From Empedobacter falsenii (GTDB lineage Bacteria > Bacteroidota > Bacteroidia > Flavobacteriales > Weeksellaceae), in the NCBI RefSeq assembly GCF_013488205.1, contig NZ_CP040908.1, positions 1,279,876 to 1,343,875 on the forward strand: DNA of 64,000 bases, in the 5' to 3' direction. The notes beneath the pieces were generated by a model. That model was not told the origin of the DNA and searched no databases. It was given only the letters and a program-made list of their open reading frames with translations. The translations under genes and the position numbers were made by a program. The stretch's first letter is position 1; each line of letters opens with the position of its first letter. Shown here piece after piece: positions 17,629-26,533 of this stretch.

Positions 17629-18376
17629 CGGTTAACGCAGCAGGACCAGGTTGTAAAATCAATTCAGATTTTATTTCGTAAAGATGATTTTGTTGTACAG
17701 CTTTTACATTTTCAAAACCAATTCGTTGTTTTACTTTTTCTGGTTTAAACATTTTTCCACACCAAGAACCGATAATAATTTCAGGATTTCGTTCTATTAC
17801 TTGTTCGTCTAACAAAATTCTATCTTTTGCCAAAGCTTTATTTTTGAGTTCTGGAAAAGCTAATTTTCCACCAGCAATTTCTATCAAATCATTTACCCAA
17901 GCACTTCCCGAAATAATTGGTTCGTCCCATTCTTCAAAAAAAACAGTTGGATGATAGGAAAGGAGAGCAGCTTGTTGTTTTACTTCTTCGAGTTTTTTTT
18001 CGTAAGATTCGACTAATTTTAAACCTTTTTCTTGGCAACCAATCAATGACGTAAATTGCAAAATCATATTTAAAATTTCGTCAATTGTTCGGTGATTAAA
18101 AATAAAAACATTAATTCCTCTTCTAATTAATTCTGCTGCAATATCAGCTTGTAAATCCGAATATCCTACAACCAAATCTGGCTTCAAATTGATAATATCT
18201 TCAAATTTTGCATCTAAAAAAGTCGAAACTTTAGGTTTTTCTTTTCGCGCTTGTGGCGGACGATACGTAAAACCACTAATTCCTACTAAACGATGTTGTT
18301 CGTTAATGTTATATAGAATTTCGGTTCCTTCTTCGGTTAAACAAACAATGCGCTGAGGATATCGATTTGATGACAT
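17585..18376 (-). CDS. Cobalamin-type substrate-binding protein (BtuF-like), no signal peptide
   Basis: 263 aa with the helical-backbone metal-receptor fold: RIVCLTEEGTEILYNI near the N-terminus, DIINLKPDLVVGYSD (about residues 60-75), an EEWDEPIISGSAWVNDLI block and the closing QPGPAALTDGL. Secreted homologues deliver B12 or siderophores to ABC importers. Here there is no signal peptide or lipobox and no permease or ATPase beside it, so it may act in the cytoplasm or be an orphan. The family call is good; the substrate is uncertain. The DUF2310 gene overlaps its 3' end. Confidence 0.8.
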   Translation of the reverse strand: MSSNRYPQRIVCLTEEGTEILYNINEQHRLVGISGFTYRPPQARKEKPKVSTFLDAKFEDIINLKPDLVVGYSDLQADIAAELIRRGINVFIFNHRTIDEILNMILQFTSLIGCQEKGLKLVESYEKKLEEVKQQAALLSYHPTVFFEEWDEPIISGSAWVNDLIEIAGGKLAFPELKNKALAKDRILLDEQVIERNPEIIIGSWCGKMFKPEKVKQRIGFENVKAVQQNHLYEIKSELILQPGPAALTDGLDKIDYIIKNYN

Positions 18377-18426
18377 TTAATTATGTTTAATAATAACTAA
18401 AATTAAGATTAAAATATATAAAAAAA

Positions 18427-18452
18427 AAGACCACTTGTAAAAGTGGTCTTTA
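18427..18452 (-). terminator. Rho-independent terminator of pepD
   Basis: AAAGACCACTT / AAGTGGTCTTT, 4-nt loop, with the A-run that becomes the T-tail on the minus strand. It lies 21 nt past the pepD stop. Confidence 0.88.
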
Positions 18453-18472
18453 GATTAAATTTTCAGCTTAAA

Positions 18473-19963
18473 TTATATATTTTTTGAATTTGCACAGCTG
18501 TAATCAACTGGACCATCGTTTGGAATATCTTTTAAAATATCTAATAAATAATCCCAGAATTTTTGAACTGAAGCAATTTCTACTTTTTCGTCAGGAGAGT
18601 GAGCGCCAGAGATATTTGGACCGAAAGAAATCATATCCAAACCAGGATAATTTGTTCCAATAATTCCACATTCTAGACCAGCGTGACATGCTACAACTTT
18701 TGGTTCTTCTCCGAATTTTGAAACATAAATACCTTTCATCAATTCTAAAATTTCTGAATGAGTATTTGCTTTCCAACCAGGGTAAGATCCTGAGAATTTA
18801 ACCTCAAAACCACCTAATTCGAATCCAGCTTTTAATGTTTGCGCTAATGCTTCTTTACCTGATTCTATAGAAGAACGAGTTAAACATAAAACACGAGCAT
18901 TACCATCAATAACTTCTACACGAGCCACATTGTTAGACGTTTCTACTAAACCTTCAACGTCTGGACTCATTCTGTAAACACCATTGAAAGCTGCCATAAT
19001 TGTTTGAACAAAAACTTTAGAATCTTGTGCTGACATTGCATCAGTTGCATCAGTTGGTTCTAACGTAATCACCATTTTAGGTTCTTTCGTTTCGTATTCT
19101 TCAATAATTTCTGCGCGTAAAGTTTCGTAAGACGCTTTGAAAGCATCCACTTTGTCAGAAGGAATTACAATGTTAGCCCAAGACTCGCGAGGAATAGCGT
19201 TGCGTAAACTTCCACCTTCCATATGCACGATTTGTAAACCAAATTCAGTTGCAGCATTTAATAAACGAGCAATCAATTTGTTCGAATTTCCTAGACCTTC
19301 GTGAATTTGCATTCCAGAGTGTCCACCGTTCAAACCTTTTAATGTTAAGGTAAAAGCAGTTCCTTTAGTAGCTTCTTTAGTGTAAGTTTTTGTAGCCGTA
19401 ACATCAACACCACCAGCGCAACCAATGTCTAATTCGTCATCTTCTTCTGTATCTAAATTCAACAAAATTTTTCCAGATAAAAATCCTGCTTTCAAACCTA
19501 AAGCACCAGTCATTCCAGTTTCTTCGTCAATTGTAAAGAAAGCTTCAATAGCTGGATGAGGAATATCTTTCGATTCTAAAATTGACATAATTGTTGCAAC
19601 TCCAATTCCGTTATCAGCACCTAAAGTTGTTCCATTTGCCGTAACAAATTTTCCATCTTCAATCAACATTTCAATTCCTTGTGTCTCAAAATCGAATGTT
19701 ACATCATTATTTTTTTGACAAACCATATCCAAATGCGATTGCATCACCACTTTTTTACGGTCTTCCATTCCTGGATACGCAGCTTTTTTGATCAAAACAT
19801 TTCCTACTTCGTCTGTTTCGACAGGTAAACCTAAGTCTTCACCAAATTTGATGATAAACTGACGAACTTTTTCTTCTTTTTTAGAAGGTCTTGGAACTGA
19901 GTTCAATGCTGAGAAGTTTTTCCAGATTGCTTTTGGTTCCAAATTAAGAATATCGTTATTCAT
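18473..19963 (-). CDS. pepD: Aminoacyl-histidine dipeptidase / cytosol nonspecific dipeptidase (PepD, M20)
   Basis: 496 aa, the usual PepD length. It hydrolyses Xaa-His and other dipeptides with a di-zinc centre in the cytoplasm. Visible: the metal-binding MQSHLDMVCQK, LGADNGIGVA, the catalytic DEETGMTGALGLK, the NLDTEEDDELDIGCAGG block and the C-terminal CHAGLECGI with GPNISGAHSPDEKV. Single gene with its own terminator; its upstream region contains the 180-bp palindrome and the 21-bp periodic array. Confidence 0.95.
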   Translation of the reverse strand: MNNDILNLEPKAIWKNFSALNSVPRPSKKEEKVRQFIIKFGEDLGLPVETDEVGNVLIKKAAYPGMEDRKKVVMQSHLDMVCQKNNDVTFDFETQGIEMLIEDGKFVTANGTTLGADNGIGVATIMSILESKDIPHPAIEAFFTIDEETGMTGALGLKAGFLSGKILLNLDTEEDDELDIGCAGGVDVTATKTYTKEATKGTAFTLTLKGLNGGHSGMQIHEGLGNSNKLIARLLNAATEFGLQIVHMEGGSLRNAIPRESWANIVIPSDKVDAFKASYETLRAEIIEEYETKEPKMVITLEPTDATDAMSAQDSKVFVQTIMAAFNGVYRMSPDVEGLVETSNNVARVEVIDGNARVLCLTRSSIESGKEALAQTLKAGFELGGFEVKFSGSYPGWKANTHSEILELMKGIYVSKFGEEPKVVACHAGLECGIIGTNYPGLDMISFGPNISGAHSPDEKVEIASVQKFWDYLLDILKDIPNDGPVDYSCANSKNI

Positions 19964-20098
19964 TGTTTGTTTTTTTATTGTTCCTCAAAGTTACGGAATT
20001 GCGACAATATAGTTTTTAAAAAAATGATGATATTAAACTGACCTATATAAGTAACTAAAGTTAATTACTTTTACTTTTCTCATTTTATAATAGATAAA

Positions 20099-20278
20099 TC
20101 CGTTGTGCATTTTGAATTAAAATTCGTCAATTCGAGTGATTTTTAGAAATGAAATGAATAAAAATTGTATCGAGAATAGAATTTTATTTTCTAAAACCTT
20201 ATTCTCAATGCAAAATTCTTACAGAATTTCACTCGAATTGACGGTTTAATTGCTAAAATTATCAAAATGCATGACGGG
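20099..20278. repeat. 180-bp imperfect palindrome (MITE- or REP-like element)
   Basis: Three nested pairs of arms are visible. Outer: CCGTTGTGCATTTTGA (from 20099) with TCAAAATGCATGACGG (to 20277). Middle: CGTCAATTCGAGTGA (20124-20138) with TCACTCGAATTGACG (20229-20243), a perfect 15-bp match. Inner: TTGTATCGAGAATA (from 20165) with TTATTCTCAATGCAA (to about 20213), with mismatches. The whole can fold into one long hairpin. No ORF is inside. I recall CAATTCGAGTG-type words as dispersed repeats in Flavobacteriia, but copy number cannot be checked here. Confidence 0.75.
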
Positions 20279-20280
20279 TA

Positions 20281-20574
20281 TATAGATTACATATTTCTAA
20301 TTAGATAAAAGATATTAAATAATACCTAATTTCAGGTAAAAGACTACTTTCTTTAGGTTCAGGAGTCAATTATTTTATTATTTAAGCCTATTAGTTTAGT
20401 CAAGAACTTAAAATTTGTGGTTAAAAACCTAAAAAAATAAGTAATAAAGCTAAAAATTTAAGTTTAGAACTATGAATTTATATTTCATAACCTAAATGAA
20501 GGAGTAAATAACTAAAAAATAGAAGTGAAAAATACAAACAATATAGTCTCTAAATCAAAAAGAAGAGTAAATCA
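20281..20574. repeat. Degenerate 21-bp periodic array (about 14 units)
   Basis: Cut every 21 bases from 20281, the plus strand gives 14 units with fixed positions: position 15 is T in 14/14, position 13 is purine in 14/14, position 14 is G in 10/14, position 21 is A in 13/14. The core is AGT in 7 units, GGT in 3 and ATT in 4; it sits at 20335, 20356, 20377, 20398, 20419, 20440, 20461, 20482, 20503, 20524, 20545 and so on. Unit examples: CCTAAATGAAGGAGTAAATA(A) and GCTAAAAATTTAAGTTTAGA(A). Units otherwise differ, so it is not a simple tandem repeat or CRISPR. Stops in all frames exclude coding. It abuts the palindrome on one side and the terminator of the 162-aa gene on the other; the last unit overlaps that terminator. 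Confidence 0.7.
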
Positions 20575-20593
20575 ATACAATTTACTCTTCTTT
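20561..20593 (-). terminator. Terminator of the 162-aa gene
   Basis: AGAAGAGTAAAT / ATTTACTCTTCT around a 7-nt loop, with flanking A- and T-rich runs, 19 nt past the stop of the leftward gene. Confidence 0.8.
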
Positions 20594-20611
20594 ATTAAAT
20601 AATAGATATTA

Positions 20612-21100
20612 TTACATAGTATCTGGTGATGTTGAAGTAGAACCTCCTTTTTTCTTTGCAAAAAATTGACTTATTTCATTCCGTTTTGTTTCGTAACCAG
20701 AGACAGAAGTGCTTGCTTTATAGGTCGTATAAGCATAATCTGTAAGTGCAGCTTGATAATTATCAAAATCGTGCAAAATTTTAGCATTACGTAGTTGAGT
20801 CGTAATATTTTCTAACTGAGAAATTAAAACTTCTAGATTTTGTCGACTTGTATAATCTTTTGCAAATTCTATCCAATTTACTTCTGGAGAAGATAATTGT
20901 GGTTGATTTTGAAAATAATCATATACTTTATGAACGATTAATTTATTTTTCTCATTAATACTTCCATATTTTTGGCGTTCGTTTGACGTTAGGTTAATAT
21001 CAATTTCTTTGACGGCTAAAGCGAGTTGTTCTATTGCTGTTTGTGCTTGTTTTATTTTATCAGTAGATAAGTGTTTGTTGTTTAAGTTTGTGATTGGCAT
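20612..21100 (-). CDS. Uncharacterised 162-aa soluble protein beside the 21-bp array
   Basis: 162 aa, no signal peptide or membrane segment, mostly predicted helical. Distinct segments: NLTSNERQKYGSINEKNKLI (about 37-56), SSPEVNWIEFAKDYTSRQNL, KILHDFDNYQAALTDYAYT and a Ser/Thr-rich end. I believe similar proteins of this length exist in other Bacteroidota, but I know no function. It is monocistronic, with a terminator, and its 3' side carries the 21-bp array. A -7-like TATATTTA lies about 28 nt before the start. Whether gene and array work together is an inference. Confidence 0.75.
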   Translation of the reverse strand: MPITNLNNKHLSTDKIKQAQTAIEQLALAVKEIDINLTSNERQKYGSINEKNKLIVHKVYDYFQNQPQLSSPEVNWIEFAKDYTSRQNLEVLISQLENITTQLRNAKILHDFDNYQAALTDYAYTTYKASTSVSGYETKRNEISQFFAKKKGGSTSTSPDTM

Positions 21101-21220
21101 AGTTTTTAGATTTATATTAATACCTAAATATATAAAACGAAATTTATTTTATCCGTTTATAATCAATTAATTACGTTAGTTGATTGTCTGCAAATAATTC
21201 GATATAAAAATTAACAATAA

Positions 21221-21252
21221 AAAAAAGCATTTACTTAAATGTAAATGCTTTT
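21221..21252 (-). terminator. Terminator of the M28 peptidase gene
   Basis: AAAAGCATTTAC / GTAAATGCTTTT with a 6-nt loop and an A-run that becomes the T-tail on the minus strand. Confidence 0.88.
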
Positions 21253-21276
21253 AGGAATGTATTATAATTCTCTCAA

Positions 21277-22302
21277 CTATCTTGTCGAAGGCATTGGAGA
21301 TTCTTTGTCTACAACTGGTCTATTTTCGGCGTTTGCTAAAATCCAAATTGTATTGAAAGCTAATTTTGTACGACGCGTCAATAAATCATATTCAATTTTA
21401 TCTGGCGTATCGCCTGGTTTGTGGTAATCATCGTGAACACCGTTAAAAAAGAAAACAGATGGAATGTTATGTTTTGCAAAGTTGTAGTGGTCAGAACGAT
21501 AATAAAAACGATTTGGATCATCTGGCGTATTGTAACGCATATCCAAATTAATTCCCAATCCATTGTTTGCAGCTAAAACAGCTTTGTGTAAGTCAGAAGA
21601 CAACATTTCAGATCCAATAACATACACAAAATCTCTTGTTTTTTCGTTGTGCTCATAATCTACGCGCCCAATCATATCAATATTAACATTTGCAATTGTA
21701 TTTGCTAAAGGAAAAATTGGATGCTCCGAATAATATTTAGAACCCAATAACCCTTTTTCTTCACCAGAAACATGTAACAATAAAACCGAACGTTTTGGAC
21801 GGATTCCTTTCTTCTCAGCTTCGCGGAAAATACGACCAATTTCCATTACTGCAACAGTTCCAGAACCATCATCATCAGCACCAGGATACAATTTTCCATC
21901 TTTGATTCCGTCATGATCATAATGAGCAGAAATTACTACAATTTCTTCTGGTTTTTCTGAACCTTTGATGAATCCCATTACATTTCTCATTTGACCTTTT
22001 ACTCGACTAAAAGTAGCAGCAGGAATAATTTGGAAATAATTATTATTTGGACCATTAATTCCTAATTCTTTGTAATAATTTGAAATGTAATTCCCCGCTT
22101 TTATTTCTCCTTCCGTACCAGCATTTCTACCTTCCATATCAGGCGCAGCAATAATATAAAGCTGTTTTTTTAATTCCGCTTCAGAAATTTTATCTGTATA
22201 TTTTACAAGACTCTTTTGATATTTCTCCTGAGAAATTGGTTTTGTAGAATCACAACTTACTAAAGTAGCAGCTAAAGCAATTGCAAATAAAAATTGTTTC
22301 AT
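21277..22302 (-). CDS. M28 family metallopeptidase, lipoprotein
   Basis: 341 aa from the ATG at 22302, chosen because it begins a classic lipoprotein signal (MKQFLFAIALAATLVSC, lipobox LVSC). An upstream ATG at 22341 would add 13 unlikely residues. The zinc ligands of M28 are visible: SAHYDHDG, GADDDGSGT, the catalytic HVSGEEKGLLGS, NIDMIGR and YRSDHYNF. It should be an envelope-anchored, di-zinc aminopeptidase or peptide hydrolase. Monocistronic. Confidence 0.92.
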   Translation of the reverse strand: MKQFLFAIALAATLVSCDSTKPISQEKYQKSLVKYTDKISEAELKKQLYIIAAPDMEGRNAGTEGEIKAGNYISNYYKELGINGPNNNYFQIIPAATFSRVKGQMRNVMGFIKGSEKPEEIVVISAHYDHDGIKDGKLYPGADDDGSGTVAVMEIGRIFREAEKKGIRPKRSVLLLHVSGEEKGLLGSKYYSEHPIFPLANTIANVNIDMIGRVDYEHNEKTRDFVYVIGSEMLSSDLHKAVLAANNGLGINLDMRYNTPDDPNRFYYRSDHYNFAKHNIPSVFFFNGVHDDYHKPGDTPDKIEYDLLTRRTKLAFNTIWILANAENRPVVDKESPMPSTR

Positions 22303-22416
22303 GTTAATTTTTTGAATTAAATTTAAAATTAATCTAACCAAGCAGAATAAAAAAGAAAATTTGAATAAAAAACCAATATTTATACGGATTCTATCCGATT
22401 TTGGGATTGTCTTTTT

Positions 22417-22424
22417 TATATTTG
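22417..22424 (+). promoter_or_regulatory. -7 element of the APC transporter gene
   Basis: TATATTTG, 18 nt before the ATG at 22443; no TTG at the ideal distance. Confidence 0.45.
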
Positions 22425-22442
22425 CCCGTTTTTAAATAAATT

Positions 22443-24350
22443 ATGTCACAATTATTCAGAAAAAAATCTGTCGAATCCATTTTAGCAGAGTCTGCAAAGA
22501 ACACGTCTACAATGAAAAGAACCTTAGGTGTTCGAGATTTAACAGGTTTTGGTATCGCCGCAATTGTTGGAGCTGGTATTTTTAGTACCATTGGTCGAGC
22601 AAGTTTCGAGGGCGGTCCAGCAGTTATCTTCCTTTTTATTTTTACGGCAATTGCCTGTGGTTTTACAGCTTTTGCTTATGCAGAATTTGCTTCGTTAGTG
22701 CCTGTTTCGGGTAGTGCGTATACCTATAGCTATGTTGCATTTGGAGAATTATTTGCTTGGGTAATTGGTTGGGCATTGATTATGGAATATGCGATTGGGA
22801 ATATTGTGCTCGCGATTTCGTGGAGTGATTATTTTACCACCTTGCTCTCCGGAATGGGATTACATCTGCCAGAATGGATGACAATGGATTATTTTACGGC
22901 GAGAGAAGGTTTTGAATTTGTTTCGAATGAATTAGCGAAAGGTAAAACATTAGAAGGAATTGCGAATTCGCCTTATGCACAAGAAATCCCAAAATATTTA
23001 GCTTTCAAAGATGCACCATATTTAGGATTCAATTTAGTGGTGGATATTCCTGCATTAATCATTACTTTTTTGATTACAGCTTTGGTTTATCGCGGTATTA
23101 ATGAATCGAGAAAAGCAAGTAACGCAATGGTTGTGTTAAAATTAGCAGTGGTGCTTTTGGTAATTGTGGTTGGCGCTTTTTATGTGAATCCAGATAATTG
23201 GAATCCTTTTGCACCGAATGGAGTAGGAGGCGTTTTGGCTGGAGTTTCGTCTGTTTTTTACGCTTATATTGGGTTTGACGCGATTAGCACAACTGCGGAA
23301 GAATGTAAAGATCCGAAGCGAGATTTGCCTCGTGGAATTTTTGCGTCTATCATTATTTGTACTGTTTTATATGTGCTGATTGCTTTAGTAATTACGGGAA
23401 TGGTTCATTATTCTGAATTGAATGTTGGAGATCCTTTGGCGTATGTTTTTGATAAAATTCAAGATTTAAAGTGGTTGGCAGGAATTATTGCTTTTTCGGC
23501 TGTAGTAGCGATGGCGAGTGTATTTATTGTTTTTCAAATTGGGCAACCTCGTATTTGGATGACAATGTCTCGCGATGGTTTATTACCAAAGAAATTTTCT
23601 ACTATTCACCCAAAATTTAAAACACCATCTTTTGCGACTATTTTTACTGGATTTGTTGTAGGTATTCCTATTTTATTTACAGATTTAGAATTGGTTGTTG
23701 ATGCTTGTTCTATCGGAACTTTGTTTGCTTTTGTGTTGGTTTGTGCGGCTGTACTTCGTATGGATGCTGATCCAAATGCGAAAAGAGGAAATTTTAAAAC
23801 GCCTTTTATCAATGCAAAATACATTATGCCAATTGTAACTGCGGTGATTGTATTTTTATGCGCAACAACGTTTAAAGATGATTCGATTGATTTCTTTACG
23901 AATAAACCGCAACCTATGCCAGTTGAACATTTTGTAAGTTCGTTAACGCCAAAAGAACTAAAAGATTCTTATGCAACAATTAATGAATTAACAGGATCTG
24001 AAATTGAATTTTTGGATGATTATTTGGCTCAACTATCACCAGAACAATACAAATCTACTTTGAGCAAATTGCCAGTTTATGAGGATAAGAAGATGGAAAA
24101 AGGTTGGGATGTTTTCAAACACAAAATTCCAATGATTCTATTCTTAATGATTTATGTTTTTATGGTTGTTAGAACGTTTTTCAAAAGAACTTCTATTATT
24201 CCACTTGCAGGTATGTTATGTTGTTTTTATATGATGGCACAATTAGGATTAAAAAACTGGATGATTTTCTTGATTTGGATCGCAATTGGTTTGACAATTT
24301 ATTTTACATACGGTTATAAACATAGTAAGTTGAGAAATCAAAATTCATAA
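22443..24350 (+). CDS. APC-superfamily amino-acid permease (CAT-like)
   Basis: 635 aa. The N-terminal GVRDLTGFGIAAIVGAGIFS contains the APC helix-1 substrate motif (GAGIF), followed by about 12 membrane helices; YAEFASLVPVSGSAYTY and FYAYIGFDAISTTAEE are conserved in the cationic amino-acid transporter branch. A soluble insert of about 70 residues sits between late helices (around residues 490-560), then two or three more helices follow. The substrate is likely an amino acid, driven by protons or exchange, but cannot be fixed. Monocistronic with a strong terminator. Confidence 0.9.
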   Translation: MSQLFRKKSVESILAESAKNTSTMKRTLGVRDLTGFGIAAIVGAGIFSTIGRASFEGGPAVIFLFIFTAIACGFTAFAYAEFASLVPVSGSAYTYSYVAFGELFAWVIGWALIMEYAIGNIVLAISWSDYFTTLLSGMGLHLPEWMTMDYFTAREGFEFVSNELAKGKTLEGIANSPYAQEIPKYLAFKDAPYLGFNLVVDIPALIITFLITALVYRGINESRKASNAMVVLKLAVVLLVIVVGAFYVNPDNWNPFAPNGVGGVLAGVSSVFYAYIGFDAISTTAEECKDPKRDLPRGIFASIIICTVLYVLIALVITGMVHYSELNVGDPLAYVFDKIQDLKWLAGIIAFSAVVAMASVFIVFQIGQPRIWMTMSRDGLLPKKFSTIHPKFKTPSFATIFTGFVVGIPILFTDLELVVDACSIGTLFAFVLVCAAVLRMDADPNAKRGNFKTPFINAKYIMPIVTAVIVFLCATTFKDDSIDFFTNKPQPMPVEHFVSSLTPKELKDSYATINELTGSEIEFLDDYLAQLSPEQYKSTLSKLPVYEDKKMEKGWDVFKHKIPMILFLMIYVFMVVRTFFKRTSIIPLAGMLCCFYMMAQLGLKNWMIFLIWIAIGLTIYFTYGYKHSKLRNQNS

Positions 24351-24356
24351 TAGTAA

Positions 24357-24386
24357 AAAAGCGATTCAATTTTGAATCGCTTTTTT
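24357..24386 (+). terminator. Rho-independent terminator
   Basis: AAAGCGATTCAA / TTGAATCGCTTT with a 2-4-nt loop and a T6 tail. Confidence 0.9.
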
Positions 24387-24442
24387 CTTAAAATTATTTC
24401 ATCAAAAAAGTTATATAACTTCTTTATTTCACCTCAAAACTC

Positions 24443-24450
24443 TACCTTTG
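24443..24450 (+). promoter_or_regulatory. -7 element of aspS
   Basis: TACCTTTG, 20 nt before the ATG at 24471. No clear -33 box. Confidence 0.45.
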
Positions 24451-24470
24451 TCTTATAAATTTGACGACAA

Positions 24471-26228
24471 ATGTTTAGAACTCATACTTGTGGTGAATTA
24501 ACACAAGCCAACATTAATGAAAAAGTAACGTTAAGCGGTTGGGTATCAACGCTACGTGACAAAGGTTTTATGATGTGGATCGATTTACGTGATCGCTACG
24601 GAATCACACAAATCATCTTAGATGAAGAACGTTCTTCGAAAGAATTATTTGAAACTGCTCGTCATTTAGGACGTGAGTTCGTAATTCAAGTTACAGGAAC
24701 TGTAATCGAAAGAGCTTCAAAAAATCCAAACATTCCAACAGGAGATATCGAAATCTTAGCAGAAAACATTACAATTTTAAATGAATCTGCATTGCCTCCA
24801 TTTACAATCGAAGATAATACAGATGGTGGAGAAGATATCCGTATGAAATATCGTTATTTAGATATTCGTCGTAATCCAGTAAAAGAAAAATTAATCTTCC
24901 GCTCTAAAGTTGCGCAGGAAGTTCGTAAATATTTAGATGCACAAGAATTTGTAGAAGTTGAAACTCCAGTTTTAATCAAGTCTACACCAGAAGGTGCACG
25001 TGATTTTGTGGTTCCATCTCGTATGAATCCAGGTGAATTTTATGCATTACCACAATCGCCACAAACATTCAAACAATTGTTAATGGTAGGAGGTCTTGAC
25101 CGCTATTTCCAAATTGTAAAATGTTTCCGTGACGAAGATTTACGTGCAGACCGTCAACCAGAGTTTACACAAATTGACTGTGAAATGTCGTTTGTTGAAC
25201 AAGAAGATATCATGAATGTTTTCGAAGGTTTAGCAAAACATTTATTACATACATTCAAAGGTTTAGAATTTGATCAATTTCCAAGGATGACATTTGCAGA
25301 AGCAATGCGTCGTTATGGAAATGATAAACCAGATATCCGTTTTGGAATGGAATTCGGTGAAATTACAGACTTAGCGAAAGGAAAAGATTTTAAAATATTT
25401 GATGAGCAAGAATTAATCGTCGGTATTGCTGCTGAAGGATGTAATTCTTACACGCGCAAAGATATTGATAAATTAATTGAGTGGGTTCAACGTCCTCAAA
25501 TTGGGGCAACTGGACTTGTTTGGGCACGTTACAACGAAGACGGAACGTTTAAATCTTCTGTAGATAAATTTTATTCACAAGAAGATTTAGCTGCTTGGGC
25601 TGAGCGTATGGATGCAAAACCAGGTGATTTGATGTTAGTAATGTCTGGTAATACAAATAAAGTACGTGCGCAATTATCGGCTTTACGTATGGAAATTGCA
25701 GAACGTTTAGGTTTACGCAATCCAGAAGTTTTCGCACCTTTATGGGTTGTAGATTTTCCATTATTAGAATGGGATGAGGAATCTGAAAGATATCACGCAA
25801 TGCATCACCCATTTACTTCTCCAAAACCAGAGGATATGGAATTAATTGCGACTAATCCAGGTGAAGTTCGTGCAAATGCATATGATTTAGTTTTAAATGG
25901 TAATGAAATCGGTGGAGGTTCTATTCGTATTTTCGATAAAGAAGTTCAAGCAAGAATGTTCGAATTATTAGGATTTACGCCAGAACAAGCAGAAGCGCAA
26001 TTTGGTTTCTTAATGAACGCTTTCAAATACGGAGCGCCACCTCACGGAGGTTTAGCATTCGGTTTTGACCGTTTTGTATCGATTTTAGATGGTTCTGAAA
26101 CAATTCGTGATTACATCGCGTTCCCTAAAAATAATTCAGGTCGTGATGTTATGATTGATGCGCCTTCTCCAATTGATCAAACACAAATGGATGAACTGAA
26201 TATTGCGTCAACATTTGTTGCAAAATAA
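24471..26228 (+). CDS. aspS: Aspartyl-tRNA synthetase
   Basis: 585 aa, the length of the bacterial type with the extra GAD domain. Visible in order: N-terminal OB-fold ([23 protein letters not shown]), class II motif 1 (FVEVETPVL), motif 2 ([24 protein letters not shown], described by its ends) with the catalytic FRDE, the inserted GAD domain (about 300-410), and motif 3 ([13 protein letters not shown]). It charges tRNA-Asp, or both Asp and Asn tRNAs in the nondiscriminating form; the choice cannot be made by eye. Monocistronic. Confidence 0.97.
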   Translation: MFRTHTCGELTQANINEKVTLSGWVSTLRDKGFMMWIDLRDRYGITQIILDEERSSKELFETARHLGREFVIQVTGTVIERASKNPNIPTGDIEILAENITILNESALPPFTIEDNTDGGEDIRMKYRYLDIRRNPVKEKLIFRSKVAQEVRKYLDAQEFVEVETPVLIKSTPEGARDFVVPSRMNPGEFYALPQSPQTFKQLLMVGGLDRYFQIVKCFRDEDLRADRQPEFTQIDCEMSFVEQEDIMNVFEGLAKHLLHTFKGLEFDQFPRMTFAEAMRRYGNDKPDIRFGMEFGEITDLAKGKDFKIFDEQELIVGIAAEGCNSYTRKDIDKLIEWVQRPQIGATGLVWARYNEDGTFKSSVDKFYSQEDLAAWAERMDAKPGDLMLVMSGNTNKVRAQLSALRMEIAERLGLRNPEVFAPLWVVDFPLLEWDEESERYHAMHHPFTSPKPEDMELIATNPGEVRANAYDLVLNGNEIGGGSIRIFDKEVQARMFELLGFTPEQAEAQFGFLMNAFKYGAPPHGGLAFGFDRFVSILDGSETIRDYIAFPKNNSGRDVMIDAPSPIDQTQMDELNIASTFVAK

Positions 26229-26252
26229 AAAGAAAAAATTTCTATAAATATT

Positions 26253-26283
26253 AAAGACTACTTAGATAAGTAGTCTTTTTTTG
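26253..26283 (+). terminator. Terminator of aspS
   Basis: AAAGACTACTT / AAGTAGTCTTT, 4-nt loop, T7 tail. Confidence 0.9.
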
Positions 26284-26302
26284 TTTCAAATTATAGATAT
26301 AT

Positions 26303-26336
26303 AAAAAGCCTAAAATGTATAACATTTTAGGCTTTT
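26303..26336 (-). terminator. Terminator of the sigma factor / small-ORF transcript
   Basis: AAAAGCCTAAAATGT / ACATTTTAGGCTTTT with a 4-nt loop, a very stable stem. On the minus strand it lies 22 nt past the stop of the 43-aa ORF, which supports that ORF as the last gene of the sigma transcript. Confidence 0.85.
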
Positions 26337-26357
26337 CTAATCTTTATTAAAGATAAA

Positions 26358-26489
26358 TTAATTTAAATTAATGATATAATCCTCATGTAATATCGTTGAT
26401 TTAACAAACTTAATTGACTTTGAAAAAGATAATATTTTGATTATAGTAAATTGTTGTGGTTCTTGATTTTCAGAATAAAATTCAATCAT
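26358..26489 (-). CDS. 43-aa small protein downstream of the ECF sigma gene
   Basis: ATG at 26489, TAA at 26358-26360; an in-frame stop lies three codons upstream of the ATG, so the start is fixed. The sequence starts MIEFYSENQEPQQFTI and contains KILSFSKS, then ends in NLN. From KILSFSKS to the stop it has 26 residues, the same as the 42-aa ORF at 27358-27486, with 13 of 26 identical. In the shared eight residues, six of eight codons differ but are synonymous, which points to selection on the protein. It starts 45 bp after the sigma gene and ends just before a strong terminator. No function known. Confidence 0.7.
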   Translation of the reverse strand: MIEFYSENQEPQQFTIIKILSFSKSIKFVKSTILHEDYIINLN

Positions 26490-26533
26490 AAAAACTTATT
26501 TTACTTAAAACGCTAATAAGATAAGTTTATTTT

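Noticed and set aside
20281-20574. CRISPR array at the periodic region
   Set aside because: There is no constant repeat: each 21-bp unit keeps only a few positions, there are no 28-36-nt identical repeats and no cas genes nearby.
20281-20574. Decayed gene for a heptad-repeat (coiled-coil) protein
   Set aside because: The period of 21 equals seven codons, but every frame on either strand is broken by several stops, and the conserved bases do not follow codon positions.
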